Shown one piece after another: positions 1 to 6,426 of a DNA stretch of 18,436 nt. Position numbers and translations under genes: made by a program. Source of the DNA: Bacillota bacterium (lineage in GTDB: Bacteria; Bacillota; Clostridia; Christensenellales; UBA1242); the NCBI GenBank assembly GCA_009780625.1, contig WQZR01000010.1:1-18436 (forward strand). The letters run 5' to 3'. Below the pieces are notes generated by a model, which did not search any database, had not been told where the DNA came from, and saw only the letters and a program-made list of their open reading frames with translations. Within the stretch, counting starts at the first letter, position 1. Each line of letters opens with the position of its first letter.

Positions 1-63
1 GTTCTCAAATAACGAACCATAACCAAAGTTTTTAGAAACATTGCTTACGCCTAAAACTTGCAT
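1..63 (-). CDS. ABC transporter ATP-binding protein, N-terminal fragment (possibly ABC-F)
   Basis: The reverse strand from 63 down to the window edge is open and gives 21 residues beginning MQVLGVSNVSKNFGYG. This matches the usual start of ABC ATPases: a first beta strand, then 'NVSKNFG' with the aromatic A-loop region, then 'SLFEN'. The form 'S.NF.YGSLFEN' is common in ABC-F translation factors and also in importer ATPases, so the subfamily is a guess. The Walker A motif would lie just outside the window. The start ATG (63-61) is preceded by TGCTATACT with only 6 bases between the -10 and the ATG, and by no Shine-Dalgarno, so a leaderless mRNA is likely. It is divergent from the exonuclease gene. 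Confidence 0.6.
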   Translation of the reverse strand, partial: MQVLGVSNVSKNFGYGSLFEN

Positions 64-69
64 GTCTAA

Positions 70-94
70 AGTATAGCAAAATTTGTGCTAAAAT
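70..94. promoter_or_regulatory. Back-to-back divergent extended -10 promoters
   Basis: On the minus strand TGC-TATACT (the -10 is 75-70) lies 6 bases before the ABC gene ATG. On the plus strand TGC-TAAAAT (the -10 is 89-94) lies 6 bases before the exonuclease ATG. The two -10 elements are 13 bases apart, so two RNA polymerases could not occupy both at once. The stretch between forms an imperfect inverted repeat (TAGCA...TGCTA), which follows from the two head-to-head elements and might also be an operator. No good -35 is seen for either, as expected for extended -10 promoters. Confidence 0.6.
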
Positions 95-100
95 GGCTTT

Positions 101-967
101 ATGAGAATTGTTTCACTAAACATAAACGGAATACGTGCAGCAGCGACAAGAGGTGTTGTTGACTTTTTAAAAACCGCAGGCGACATCATTTGCCTGCAAG
201 AAACCAAAGCCAAAGCCGAAGTTGTTGCAGAAGTGCTTCAACCGATTATTATTCAAGAGAAAGAACAAATTGGTATGTTTGCAGAAAAAAATGTAGGGGC
301 TGCATCACCATGCAGCCCGCGTGGGTCGCATAGTGATGCGACCCCTGCATTTCATCTCTATCAAAACATCGCAACCTCTCGTGCTGGCTATTCCGGTGTT
401 GCAGTGCTTACAAAAGAAAAACCAATCTCTGTTTCGCTGGTTCTTCCACACCAAACTTTGCTTCAAAACGAAGGCAGAATTTTGGTTTTGGAATATGAAA
501 AATTTATTCTAGTCAACGCATATGTCCCGCATGGTGGAAGCAGACAAGAAGTTAAAGACAAATTTTTTGAAGAGTTTATTGCTGGCATTTCTGAACTAGA
601 GAAGAAAAAGCCAATAATTTTAGCTGGCGACATCAATGTTGCACACACAGAACTTGATTGCAGTCACCCAAAAGTTATGTCTAAACTTACAGGCTTCTTT
701 CCACATGAAAGGGAATATTTCGGCAGACTTCTGGAAACTTGTAACCTTGTGGATACATTTAGACACTTAAACCCAGAAAGCAAAAAGCACACATGGAGTT
801 CATACAGAACAAAAGAACTTAACTATCAAGGCGGCTATAACGCCTTTCTATATAGAATAGACTATATTCTTATTAGTGAAGTTTTAAAAGAAAAACTTAA
901 AGAGTCAGACAGCATCCACAAACCATACTATAGCGACCACTACGCACTTTATATAGATTTAGAATAA
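101..967 (+). CDS. xth: Exodeoxyribonuclease III (AP endonuclease, ExoIII/APE1 family)
   Basis: DNA repair enzyme that cuts the backbone 5' of abasic sites and removes 3' blocking groups (base-excision repair, cytoplasm). All hallmark residues of the endonuclease/exonuclease/phosphatase fold are visible: N7, E34 in 'LQETK', D177 and N179 in 'AGDINVAH', D254 in 'RIDYIL', and the catalytic pair D279-H280 in 'SDHY'. The 288 residues are longer than the usual 250-270. The excess lies at about residues 64-83, between the E34 loop and 'GYSGVAV', and is encoded by a palindromic element (292-349). The reading frame is intact, so the enzyme may still work, because the insert falls in a normally variable loop. 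The ATG lies 6 bases after a TGCTAAAAT -10 with no Shine-Dalgarno. The surface-protein gene follows 40 bases downstream. Confidence 0.95.
   Translation: MRIVSLNINGIRAAATRGVVDFLKTAGDIICLQETKAKAEVVAEVLQPIIIQEKEQIGMFAEKNVGAASPCSPRGSHSDATPAFHLYQNIATSRAGYSGVAVLTKEKPISVSLVLPHQTLLQNEGRILVLEYEKFILVNAYVPHGGSRQEVKDKFFEEFIAGISELEKKKPIILAGDINVAHTELDCSHPKVMSKLTGFFPHEREYFGRLLETCNLVDTFRHLNPESKKHTWSSYRTKELNYQGGYNAFLYRIDYILISEVLKEKLKESDSIHKPYYSDHYALYIDLE
292..349. repeat. Double-hairpin palindromic element inserted in the exonuclease gene
   Basis: Two perfect 9-bp stems with 4-base loops stand side by side: GGGCTGCAT (297-305) with ATGCAGCCC (310-318), and GGGTCGCAT (323-331) with ATGCGACCC (336-344). The ends TGTAGGGG (292-299) and CCCCTGCA (342-349) are also inverted with one mismatch. 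This is the build of REP/MITE-like palindromic repeats that spread through genomes. It is translated in frame as about 19 Gly/Ala/Ser/Pro-rich residues. A decayed half-copy (TGTAGGGGTCGCA) lies at 10360-10372. Confidence 0.8.
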
Positions 968-986
968 AAATTTTAATCTTTCAAAA

Positions 987-1007
987 ACTACTCGATAGGA
1001 GAGTAGT
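987..1007 (+). promoter_or_regulatory. Hairpin holding the ribosome binding site of the surface-protein gene
   Basis: ACTACTC (987-993) and GAGTAGT (1001-1007) form a perfect 7-bp stem that ends right at the ATG (1008). The loop (994-1000) contains most of the Shine-Dalgarno AGGAG. The pairing is seen directly; that it controls translation is inference. Confidence 0.5.
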
Positions 1008-4000
1008 ATGAAAAAATATTTAGGGCTAAGCCTAATTCTTATAATCTGCGTTGCATTTTTTGCAACAGCAGGTTTTAATATAATGCAAACAAATGCAATC
1101 ACGGAATATGATTTAGATTTGCAAAGAATAATTAGCAATTCAATAAAACCAAGGCTAGACGATGTCAGGCTTTCTGAATTCGAAAACTCAACAGGCATAA
1201 GTGCCGCTGGACACTATGTGGTTGGAGACAAAATATATGCGGTGAGAACTGGTTTGGCAATGACTACGATAGTTGAATTCGACACAATAGACAACACAAC
1301 ATTCAACTCATATGTCGCACCCGTAACTTTTTCTGCAAGCAGTGGAACGGTTGTAGGCAATAAAATTATCTATTCGAGGTCGTCTGGAAACCACCCAGAC
1401 CTTGTTGAATTTGACACAGTCACAAAACAGTTTAGAGAGATGCGAGCTCCAGTGAGTGTTATGTTTACAAGCAATGCTCAACCGATTGATGACAAACTTT
1501 ATTTCATAACCAGCACAAGCAGCAACATTGTTGTTGAAATCGACACAACAAACAGAACATTTAGACAATTTACAGCACCTGAAAATTTAAGTTCAACTGG
1601 AACTCTAAGTGCTGGCGGGAAGGTCTATTTTGGCTATACCAACAATTCAGTGGCAGAAAGATTTATGGAATTCGACCCAGCAACAGGTGCTTTTACAAAT
1701 ATAAACGCACCAGCCGCAATATATTTTGGAAACAACGCAACAGCTTTTGAAAATCAAATTTATTTTATCAGCGGTGTTTCTGGAAGTGCAAGAACATTAT
1801 ATGTGTTTAACACAACCAACAGACAGTTTAGCACAGTAACTTTTCCAAAAAGCATTCAACTTGCAAGAGCAAATATTGTTGGAAGAAAAATCTATTTCAC
1901 CGGAACAAACACAAACAGCGTGATTGATTTTGGAAACACAGTTATGGAGTTAGATGTAGACACAAACCATATAGTTTCAACAGAAACTCCAATAAACTTC
2001 GACCAATATGGAAACTGGCCGAGATTTAAATTTCAACTTGGCAACAAAATTTATTATTATGCGAGAGTTAACCCAAGTTCAACAATGGGTGCCACTTTTA
2101 TTGAATTCAACGCTGACACAAAAAATGTGTGGTTTGTCACACTTCCAGACCATGCAAATGGAACCAACAGAATTGTGGGAAACACAAAAGCATACTTCTT
2201 TACAGGAACATCTGCAACAGCTGTTAAAAACTTTGTGGCTTTTGATTCACTAGTGGAAATTGATGCTGGGGTTATTATGTCTGAACTTGCAAGAATATCT
2301 GATGAAACAAATCAAAAAATGGATGACTTGGAAGGTGTTTTTGGAAGCCTTCAAACAAGTTTAAGCGGAAAGGCCGACATAAGTGCTCTGACGCCGATAA
2401 ATACAAACATAAGCAACTTGCAATCAAGTCTTGCAGGAAAAGCAGATACAACTGCTTTGACGCCAATAAATAATAATATAACAAGCATTCAATCTGTTCT
2501 TGGAAACAAGATTGAGGCAAGTGATTTAGCAACTGCCATAAATCCAATAAATACAGAAATCGAAAAAGTAAACACAAGAATTGATAACTTACCAAAGCCT
2601 GAGACTGTGGACCTTTCGCCTCTTGAGGCAGATATCTCTGCGGTGAACCTTCGAATAGACAACCTTCCAAAACCAGAAGTTGTTGATTTAACTGGGCTTG
2701 AAACAGACATTGCTGCGGTTAATCTTAGAATTGATAATCTTCCAAAACCAGAGACCGTTGACTTAGAACCAATCAACACAAGCATTTCTAATATAGAAAC
2801 AACACTTGGAAATAAACTGGAAGCGTCGGACTTAACTGAAATCAAAACAGATATCGAAACACTAAACACAAGAATAGACGAACTTCCAGAACCAAAAGAA
2901 GTTGACTTGTCTGGCATCATTACAGATATCGAGAACCTTGATAACAAAATCAAAAACTTTCCAACACCAGAAGTTGTTGATTTAACTCCACTAAACAACA
3001 GCATTTCAAATATGCAAACAAGTTTAAACAACAAACTTGAGGCAAGCGATTTAAACGATATCAAGACAGATATCTGGACAATCAACAATAAAATAGATAA
3101 CTTGCCTAAACCTGAGGCAATAGACCTCACGACAATCGAAACAGACATTGCGGGAATTCAAACAAGTCTTGAGCATAAGTTGGAACTTTCTGATTTAACA
3201 GAAATAAAAACCGATATAGAGACTTTGGGAACAACTCTAAACTCAGAAATTGAAACACTAAACACAAGAATTGATACACTTCCAAAACCAGAAACTGTGG
3301 ACCTTTCAGGGCTCGAAGCCGACATTGCTGCGGTTAATCTTAGAATAGACACACTGCCAGAACCAGAAGTTGTTGATTTAACTCCAATCAACACAAGCAT
3401 TTCAAGTCTTCAGTCTAGCATGGCGAGTAAAGCAGAGAACAGTGCGTTGACACCAATCAATAGCAGCATTTCAAATATACAATCAAGTTTAAACAACAAA
3501 CTTGAAGCAGGTGATATTGAGATTTTTTCTTCCTTGCCAACAGAAATTTCTAGATTAGATAATAGAATAGACAACATTCAAACAACAGGTGGCGTGGACC
3601 TTTCACCAATTGAAGCAGAAATTAGCAGGGTGGAAGGAGATTTGGCATCTCTTGCATCAAGCACAACATTTGATTTCCAAACAGTCAACACAAAACTAAA
3701 TCAAAAATTAGACCAGGCAGATATAGCCAGTCTTGAAAGTAAGATGAACACGGTAAGCGCAAATGCAGAATCTTTGTTTGGCACCATAACAAATGCAATA
3801 ACAAGTTTTGATGGAAAAATTCTAACGCAAAGCAGCACAATCACTGCACTTCAAAATGAGGTTAGACCTCAACTTGCAACACTTCCTGGAATTGAAGCAG
3901 ACATAAGTTGGCTTAAAGCAACAGGGGCAGGAACTGTTCCACCAACACTTATTCAAACAATCAATGCAAGCAGCGCACAAATTCAAACACTTCAACAAGA

Positions 4001-4172
4001 AGTTGCAACTCTTGCAAACAACTCCGACTCGGACTACACAATGATTATCATTCTCATTGGTGCGGTGGCGGCTCTAAGTTTAGGCATGATTGTCACTCTG
4101 ACTATCGTTTTGATGAAAGGCAGAAAGAAAAATAAAAAAACAAACACCAAGACAAAGTCTGATGATTTTTAG
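1008..4172 (+). CDS. Membrane-anchored surface protein: beta-propeller-like head on a coiled-coil stalk
   Basis: Residues 1-30 form a signal peptide (MKK, then a hydrophobic core). Residues about 55-415 hold seven or eight repeats of the form 'GNKIYF...(I/V)EFD..T..F....AP', each a four-strand blade as in Kelch-like beta-propellers. From about 424 to 1005 runs a stalk of alternating units: 'TPINTSISNLQSSL..K.(E/D)ASDL' and 'DIAAVNLRIDNLPKPEVVDLT'. The units resemble trimeric coiled-coil fibre repeats of phage tail fibres and adhesins, broken by Pro-rich kinks. Residues about 1010-1035 are a transmembrane helix, followed by a Lys-rich cytoplasmic tail. A type I topology with a binding head far from the membrane fits an adhesin or sensor, but no ligand can be named. 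The start follows TAGGAG by 7 bases. Its stop overlaps that of the convergent CYTH gene, and no terminator is seen between them. Confidence 0.85.
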   Translation: MKKYLGLSLILIICVAFFATAGFNIMQTNAITEYDLDLQRIISNSIKPRLDDVRLSEFENSTGISAAGHYVVGDKIYAVRTGLAMTTIVEFDTIDNTTFNSYVAPVTFSASSGTVVGNKIIYSRSSGNHPDLVEFDTVTKQFREMRAPVSVMFTSNAQPIDDKLYFITSTSSNIVVEIDTTNRTFRQFTAPENLSSTGTLSAGGKVYFGYTNNSVAERFMEFDPATGAFTNINAPAAIYFGNNATAFENQIYFISGVSGSARTLYVFNTTNRQFSTVTFPKSIQLARANIVGRKIYFTGTNTNSVIDFGNTVMELDVDTNHIVSTETPINFDQYGNWPRFKFQLGNKIYYYARVNPSSTMGATFIEFNADTKNVWFVTLPDHANGTNRIVGNTKAYFFTGTSATAVKNFVAFDSLVEIDAGVIMSELARISDETNQKMDDLEGVFGSLQTSLSGKADISALTPINTNISNLQSSLAGKADTTALTPINNNITSIQSVLGNKIEASDLATAINPINTEIEKVNTRIDNLPKPETVDLSPLEADISAVNLRIDNLPKPEVVDLTGLETDIAAVNLRIDNLPKPETVDLEPINTSISNIETTLGNKLEASDLTEIKTDIETLNTRIDELPEPKEVDLSGIITDIENLDNKIKNFPTPEVVDLTPLNNSISNMQTSLNNKLEASDLNDIKTDIWTINNKIDNLPKPEAIDLTTIETDIAGIQTSLEHKLELSDLTEIKTDIETLGTTLNSEIETLNTRIDTLPKPETVDLSGLEADIAAVNLRIDTLPEPEVVDLTPINTSISSLQSSMASKAENSALTPINSSISNIQSSLNNKLEAGDIEIFSSLPTEISRLDNRIDNIQTTGGVDLSPIEAEISRVEGDLASLASSTTFDFQTVNTKLNQKLDQADIASLESKMNTVSANAESLFGTITNAITSFDGKILTQSSTITALQNEVRPQLATLPGIEADISWLKATGAGTVPPTLIQTINASSAQIQTLQQEVATLANNSDSDYTMIIILIGAVAALSLGMIVTLTIVLMKGRKKNKKTNTKTKSDDF
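2335..3600 (+). repeat. Stalk-coding repeat region of the surface protein
   Basis: Repeated segments encode 'LPKPE(V/T)VDLT' turns joined by helical heptads. For example, CCAGAAGTTGTTGATTTAACT occurs near 2673, 2967 and 3364 with little or no change. The repeat length is not uniform, with two unit types interleaved, so length change by recombination is plausible. Confidence 0.7.
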
Positions 4173-4702
4173 AACACTGATTTCTTTGTGAAAAGGTCAA
4201 CGCCATAAATCTCACTATGAATAGCCATAACATTAAGAGTGCAAGCTTTAGAATAATCAAGACCCAGTTTCTTGCAAATGTCTTTGATTTGTTCTTCAGA
4301 CTCGGCTTCAATTTCGATGAAGGTTGGAATAAGCGGCCATGTGTCGATATCGATTTCAACACCGTCTAGAATATATCGTTTCCTTTTGTTTTCTTCTCGT
4401 GCTCTAGCAACATAGCCAAGCTTGTTTAAAATTGCATCTGTGGTTGCAAAATCGGAAACCTCAATTTCAAGTTCTTTTGTTCCATCAACAGTTTCTGCTT
4501 TAATTTCTTTAATAGTCAGAGTTGTTGTTTCACCGTTTGTTCTAAGCCTAACCCATTGGTTTGGAATCTTTGGAGTGAAGTCATAAACATTTCTGACTTG
4601 AAACCAATCACCAACAAAAGTTGCTCCGAGAGACTCGAGTTTTTTAATGATTTCTTTTTCAACTATTCCTAAAAACCTAACTTCAAATTCTGTTTTCACC
4701 AT
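4169..4702 (-). CDS. CYTH-domain protein (class IV adenylate cyclase CyaB / triphosphatase family)
   Basis: 177 residues, the normal size for a single CYTH domain, a tunnel fold that acts on triphosphates (ATP to cAMP, or inorganic/thiamine triphosphate hydrolysis). The N-terminal metal/phosphate motif ExExK appears as E5-F-E7-V-R9, with Arg in place of the usual Lys. Other tunnel residues follow in order: R52-L-R54, K65 in 'TIKE', E77-E79-E81 in 'ELEIEV', the basic 'KRKRY' near 106-110, 'DIDTWP' and 'IEIEAE' near 129-134. Which triphosphate it uses cannot be told from sequence. It is the second gene of a leftward operon, 5 bases after the YbaK-like gene, with AGGAGG before its ATG. Confidence 0.85.
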   Translation of the reverse strand: MVKTEFEVRFLGIVEKEIIKKLESLGATFVGDWFQVRNVYDFTPKIPNQWVRLRTNGETTTLTIKEIKAETVDGTKELEIEVSDFATTDAILNKLGYVARAREENKRKRYILDGVEIDIDTWPLIPTFIEIEAESEEQIKDICKKLGLDYSKACTLNVMAIHSEIYGVDLFTKKSVF

Positions 4703-4707
4703 GCCTC

Positions 4708-5190
4708 CTAGATTTGTTGTTCTTCTCTTAATTTACAAACATCGACCCAAGAAATAAAGCCAGTGTATTTTGCAAGTTCGTCAACCGAGGTTTTGACTGT
4801 TGTTTTGTCGTCTCCACCGCCAACATACACAACATCAAATCTTTTTAAAGATTCATCTAGATAAATTTTCACACCAGCTTTAACACCATACGGTCCAACG
4901 CCGCCAGCTTTGTGACCTGTAAGTGATTCAACTGTGTCGAATGGAATCATGATTGCCTTTTGAATAAATTGTGCTTTATATTTTTGGTTATCAATTTTCA
5001 CATCGCCCGCAGCAATAATAAGAATTGGAGCTTCTCCAATATATAAAGACATTGTTTTTGCAATTTCTGCTGGCTTGCAACCAATAAGTTCTGCAGCATG
5101 TTCCACTGTGTCTGAAGCCGTGGCATGCTCCACAACTCTTTCTGCTAGACCAATGCTTGTAAAAAATTCTTTAACTGATTCTACTGACAT
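4708..5190 (-). CDS. YbaK/ProX-type aminoacyl-tRNA editing deacylase
   Basis: 160 residues of the YbaK/EbsC family, which free mischarged tRNAs (typically Cys- or Ala-tRNA-Pro) of the wrong amino acid. Visible signatures are 'AKTMSLY' with the family lysine at K45, 'GDVKIDNQKYK' and the active-site loop 'GHKAGGVGPYG' (92-102). The start has a clear AGGAGA 5 bases upstream, so unlike its divergent neighbour it is not leaderless. The promoter is probably TGC-TATACT, with the -10 at 5235-5230. It is co-transcribed with the CYTH gene. The physiological link between the two is unclear. Confidence 0.88.
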   Translation of the reverse strand: MSVESVKEFFTSIGLAERVVEHATASDTVEHAAELIGCKPAEIAKTMSLYIGEAPILIIAAGDVKIDNQKYKAQFIQKAIMIPFDTVESLTGHKAGGVGPYGVKAGVKIYLDESLKRFDVVYVGGGDDKTTVKTSVDELAKYTGFISWVDVCKLREEQQI

Positions 5191-5229
5191 GTTTTTCTCC
5201 TGTTTTTATGAAAAATAATACTAAAGACA

Positions 5230-5273
5230 AGTATAGCAAATTTTTTTGCTTTTTTTCCATAATTTGGTATTTT
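5230..5273. promoter_or_regulatory. Divergent promoters of the YbaK-like operon and the membrane-protein gene
   Basis: On the minus strand TGC-TATACT (the -10 is 5235-5230) leads to a short leader with AGGAGA. On the plus strand TTGCTT (5246-5251), 16 bases, then TGG-TATTTT (the -10 is 5268-5273) ends 6 bases before the ATG at 5280. The plus promoter supports the ATG at 5280 rather than the in-frame ATG at 5208, which would lie upstream of this promoter. Confidence 0.6.
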
Positions 5274-5279
5274 AACACT

Positions 5280-5987
5280 ATGAACAGAGTGAAAGGCACA
5301 CCAGGCTATATTAAGCCAAAGAGTGAAAGAAGCTTTTTTAGAAAATTTGCCGGCGTTGCAATTGGATTTGCAATCTTTTGTTCTGGCGTTGCAACCGTTC
5401 ACGATATGGTTAGACCTGATGTATATAGCATGCCAAAGCCTATTGCAATTCATCAAGAAGTGAGAATAGAAGAGTTTCACGAACACGACCGCGAGCGTAT
5501 GTCTATGTCGAATGCAGTAGACAAAGACTATATGAAAAACAATGTGCACTTCAAAAACTTGAAGGGCATATTTGAAGACGATGAAGAACTGGAAAAAGTT
5601 CTAAGAAACTTAGCCGATGCAAAAAGAAGACCTGCAATAGAGGAAGGTGGCAGAACTCCAAACACACCTGAAACAGATGCAATGAAAATGATTAGAATGG
5701 TTCAAGCGGGCGCTTCAAATATTGGAAAAGAACCACAGCAACCAGCGGCACAACCTCAGCAGCAAACTCCAGTTCAAATGCCAGAGCGTCAAAGGACTGC
5801 AGCAGAACTTGCAGAAGAAAGAGTTAGAGCACTTACAGAAAGAAAAGAAGCAGAAAAGCAACAAGAACTAGAAAGACAAAGACAAGCAGAAATAGAAAAA
5901 GAAAAAATCTTGCAAATGAAAAAAGAAGAGCAAACGCAAGTTTCGCCTTCAACTCCAAAACTTCAAGCTGGTGCAATGATGTTCTAG
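5280..5987 (+). CDS. Single-span membrane protein with charged C-terminal helix (unknown function)
   Basis: No family is recognised. From the ATG at 5280 the protein has 235 residues: a basic N-terminus (residues 1-22), a transmembrane helix at about 22-41 (FAGVAIGFAIFCSGVATV), a polar region with acidic 'FEDDEELEK', a Gln/Pro-rich linker (151-168), and a charged helix at about 171-217. Positive charges before the helix favour N-in/C-out. The motif 'AELAEERVRALTERKEA' (175-191) matches 'EEQAQERLRQLEERKQA' in the tails of both downstream HExxH proteins, so the three are probably functionally linked. An in-frame ATG at 5208 was not chosen because the promoter lies after it. An intrinsic terminator follows immediately. 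Confidence 0.75.
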   Translation: MNRVKGTPGYIKPKSERSFFRKFAGVAIGFAIFCSGVATVHDMVRPDVYSMPKPIAIHQEVRIEEFHEHDRERMSMSNAVDKDYMKNNVHFKNLKGIFEDDEELEKVLRNLADAKRRPAIEEGGRTPNTPETDAMKMIRMVQAGASNIGKEPQQPAAQPQQQTPVQMPERQRTAAELAEERVRALTERKEAEKQQELERQRQAEIEKEKILQMKKEEQTQVSPSTPKLQAGAMMF

Positions 5988-6009
5988 AAAAAGCCGCATG
6001 GCTTTTTTT
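5988..6009 (+). terminator. Intrinsic terminator after the membrane-protein gene
   Basis: AAAAAGCC (5988-5995), loop GCAT, GGCTTTTT (6000-6007), then further T. It begins directly after the stop codon and separates this gene from the first cassette. Confidence 0.75.
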
Positions 6010-6042
6010 GTGGTAAAAACGGCTTTTTATTTAGGTTTTTGA

Positions 6043-6051
6043 TGCTAAAAT
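6043..6051 (+). promoter_or_regulatory. Extended -10 promoter of cassette A
   Basis: TGC-TAAAAT (the -10 is 6046-6051), identical to the element before the exonuclease gene. Transcription would start near 6058 and give a leader of about 30 bases, with a GAGAGG ribosome binding site before the ATG at 6089. No clear -35 is seen. Confidence 0.5.
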
Positions 6052-6088
6052 AGTTATTATAAACATAAAGGAAAGAGAGGAATCAAAA

Positions 6089-6400
6089 ATGAGTGATAAA
6101 AACGAAGTTGAAAAATACGAAGGTGAAATAGAGGCGACCTACATTATAGGAAGACACCCAGAGACGGGTGGACTTATACAGAGAAGATTGACAAGTAGTG
6201 AGTTTCAAAAATTGCTTGCATCTAACCCTGAGTTGAAAAAGATAAACGACGAATATCAAAAAGAGATAGCGAGTGAAGCGGAAGAACAAGAAAAACGCAT
6301 TGCAGGTATGAAAAACAGTGCTGAGATAGCGGAAGACGCTAGAGCTCTATTAGAAAAAGCAAAGAAAGAAGCTCGTGATATGGGCATCACTGAATTTTAA
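6089..6400 (+). CDS. Small acidic protein of cassette A (unknown)
   Basis: 103 residues with no recognised family. It is a paralogue of the 103-residue protein at 8126-8437, with the same length and the same landmarks in order: 'MS-K', 'Y', 'G.(H/D)P.TG..I', 'F...L...PE', 'YQK..A.E.E...AG.K..AE'. The N-terminal 50 residues look beta-rich and the rest is a charged helix. It has no signal peptide or membrane segment. It lies 26 bases upstream of the HExxH protein gene and is surely co-transcribed with it. A dedicated partner role (chaperone, inhibitor or adaptor of the larger protein) is inferred only from this conserved pairing. The start is supported by GAGAGG about 9 bases upstream. Confidence 0.8.
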   Translation: MSDKNEVEKYEGEIEATYIIGRHPETGGLIQRRLTSSEFQKLLASNPELKKINDEYQKEIASEAEEQEKRIAGMKNSAEIAEDARALLEKAKKEARDMGITEF

Positions 6401-6426
6401 TTTAAAAGTTTTAAAAGGGGGCTAGT

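Noticed and set aside
2275..3400. Long reverse-strand open frames (up to 219 codons) across the stalk region
   Set aside because: They mirror the repetitive codons of the coiled-coil stalk, are Ser/Leu low-complexity, lack ribosome binding sites and lie opposite a clear gene.
2335..3600. CRISPR-like or tandem non-coding repeats
   Set aside because: The repeats are codon-phased, irregular in spacing and encode the stalk heptads; there are no unique spacers between identical repeats.
5208..5279. Upstream in-frame ATG at 5208 for the membrane protein
   Set aside because: The best promoter (5246-5273) lies inside this extension, no Shine-Dalgarno precedes 5208, and the extension would put a Phe-rich stretch before the basic N-terminus.
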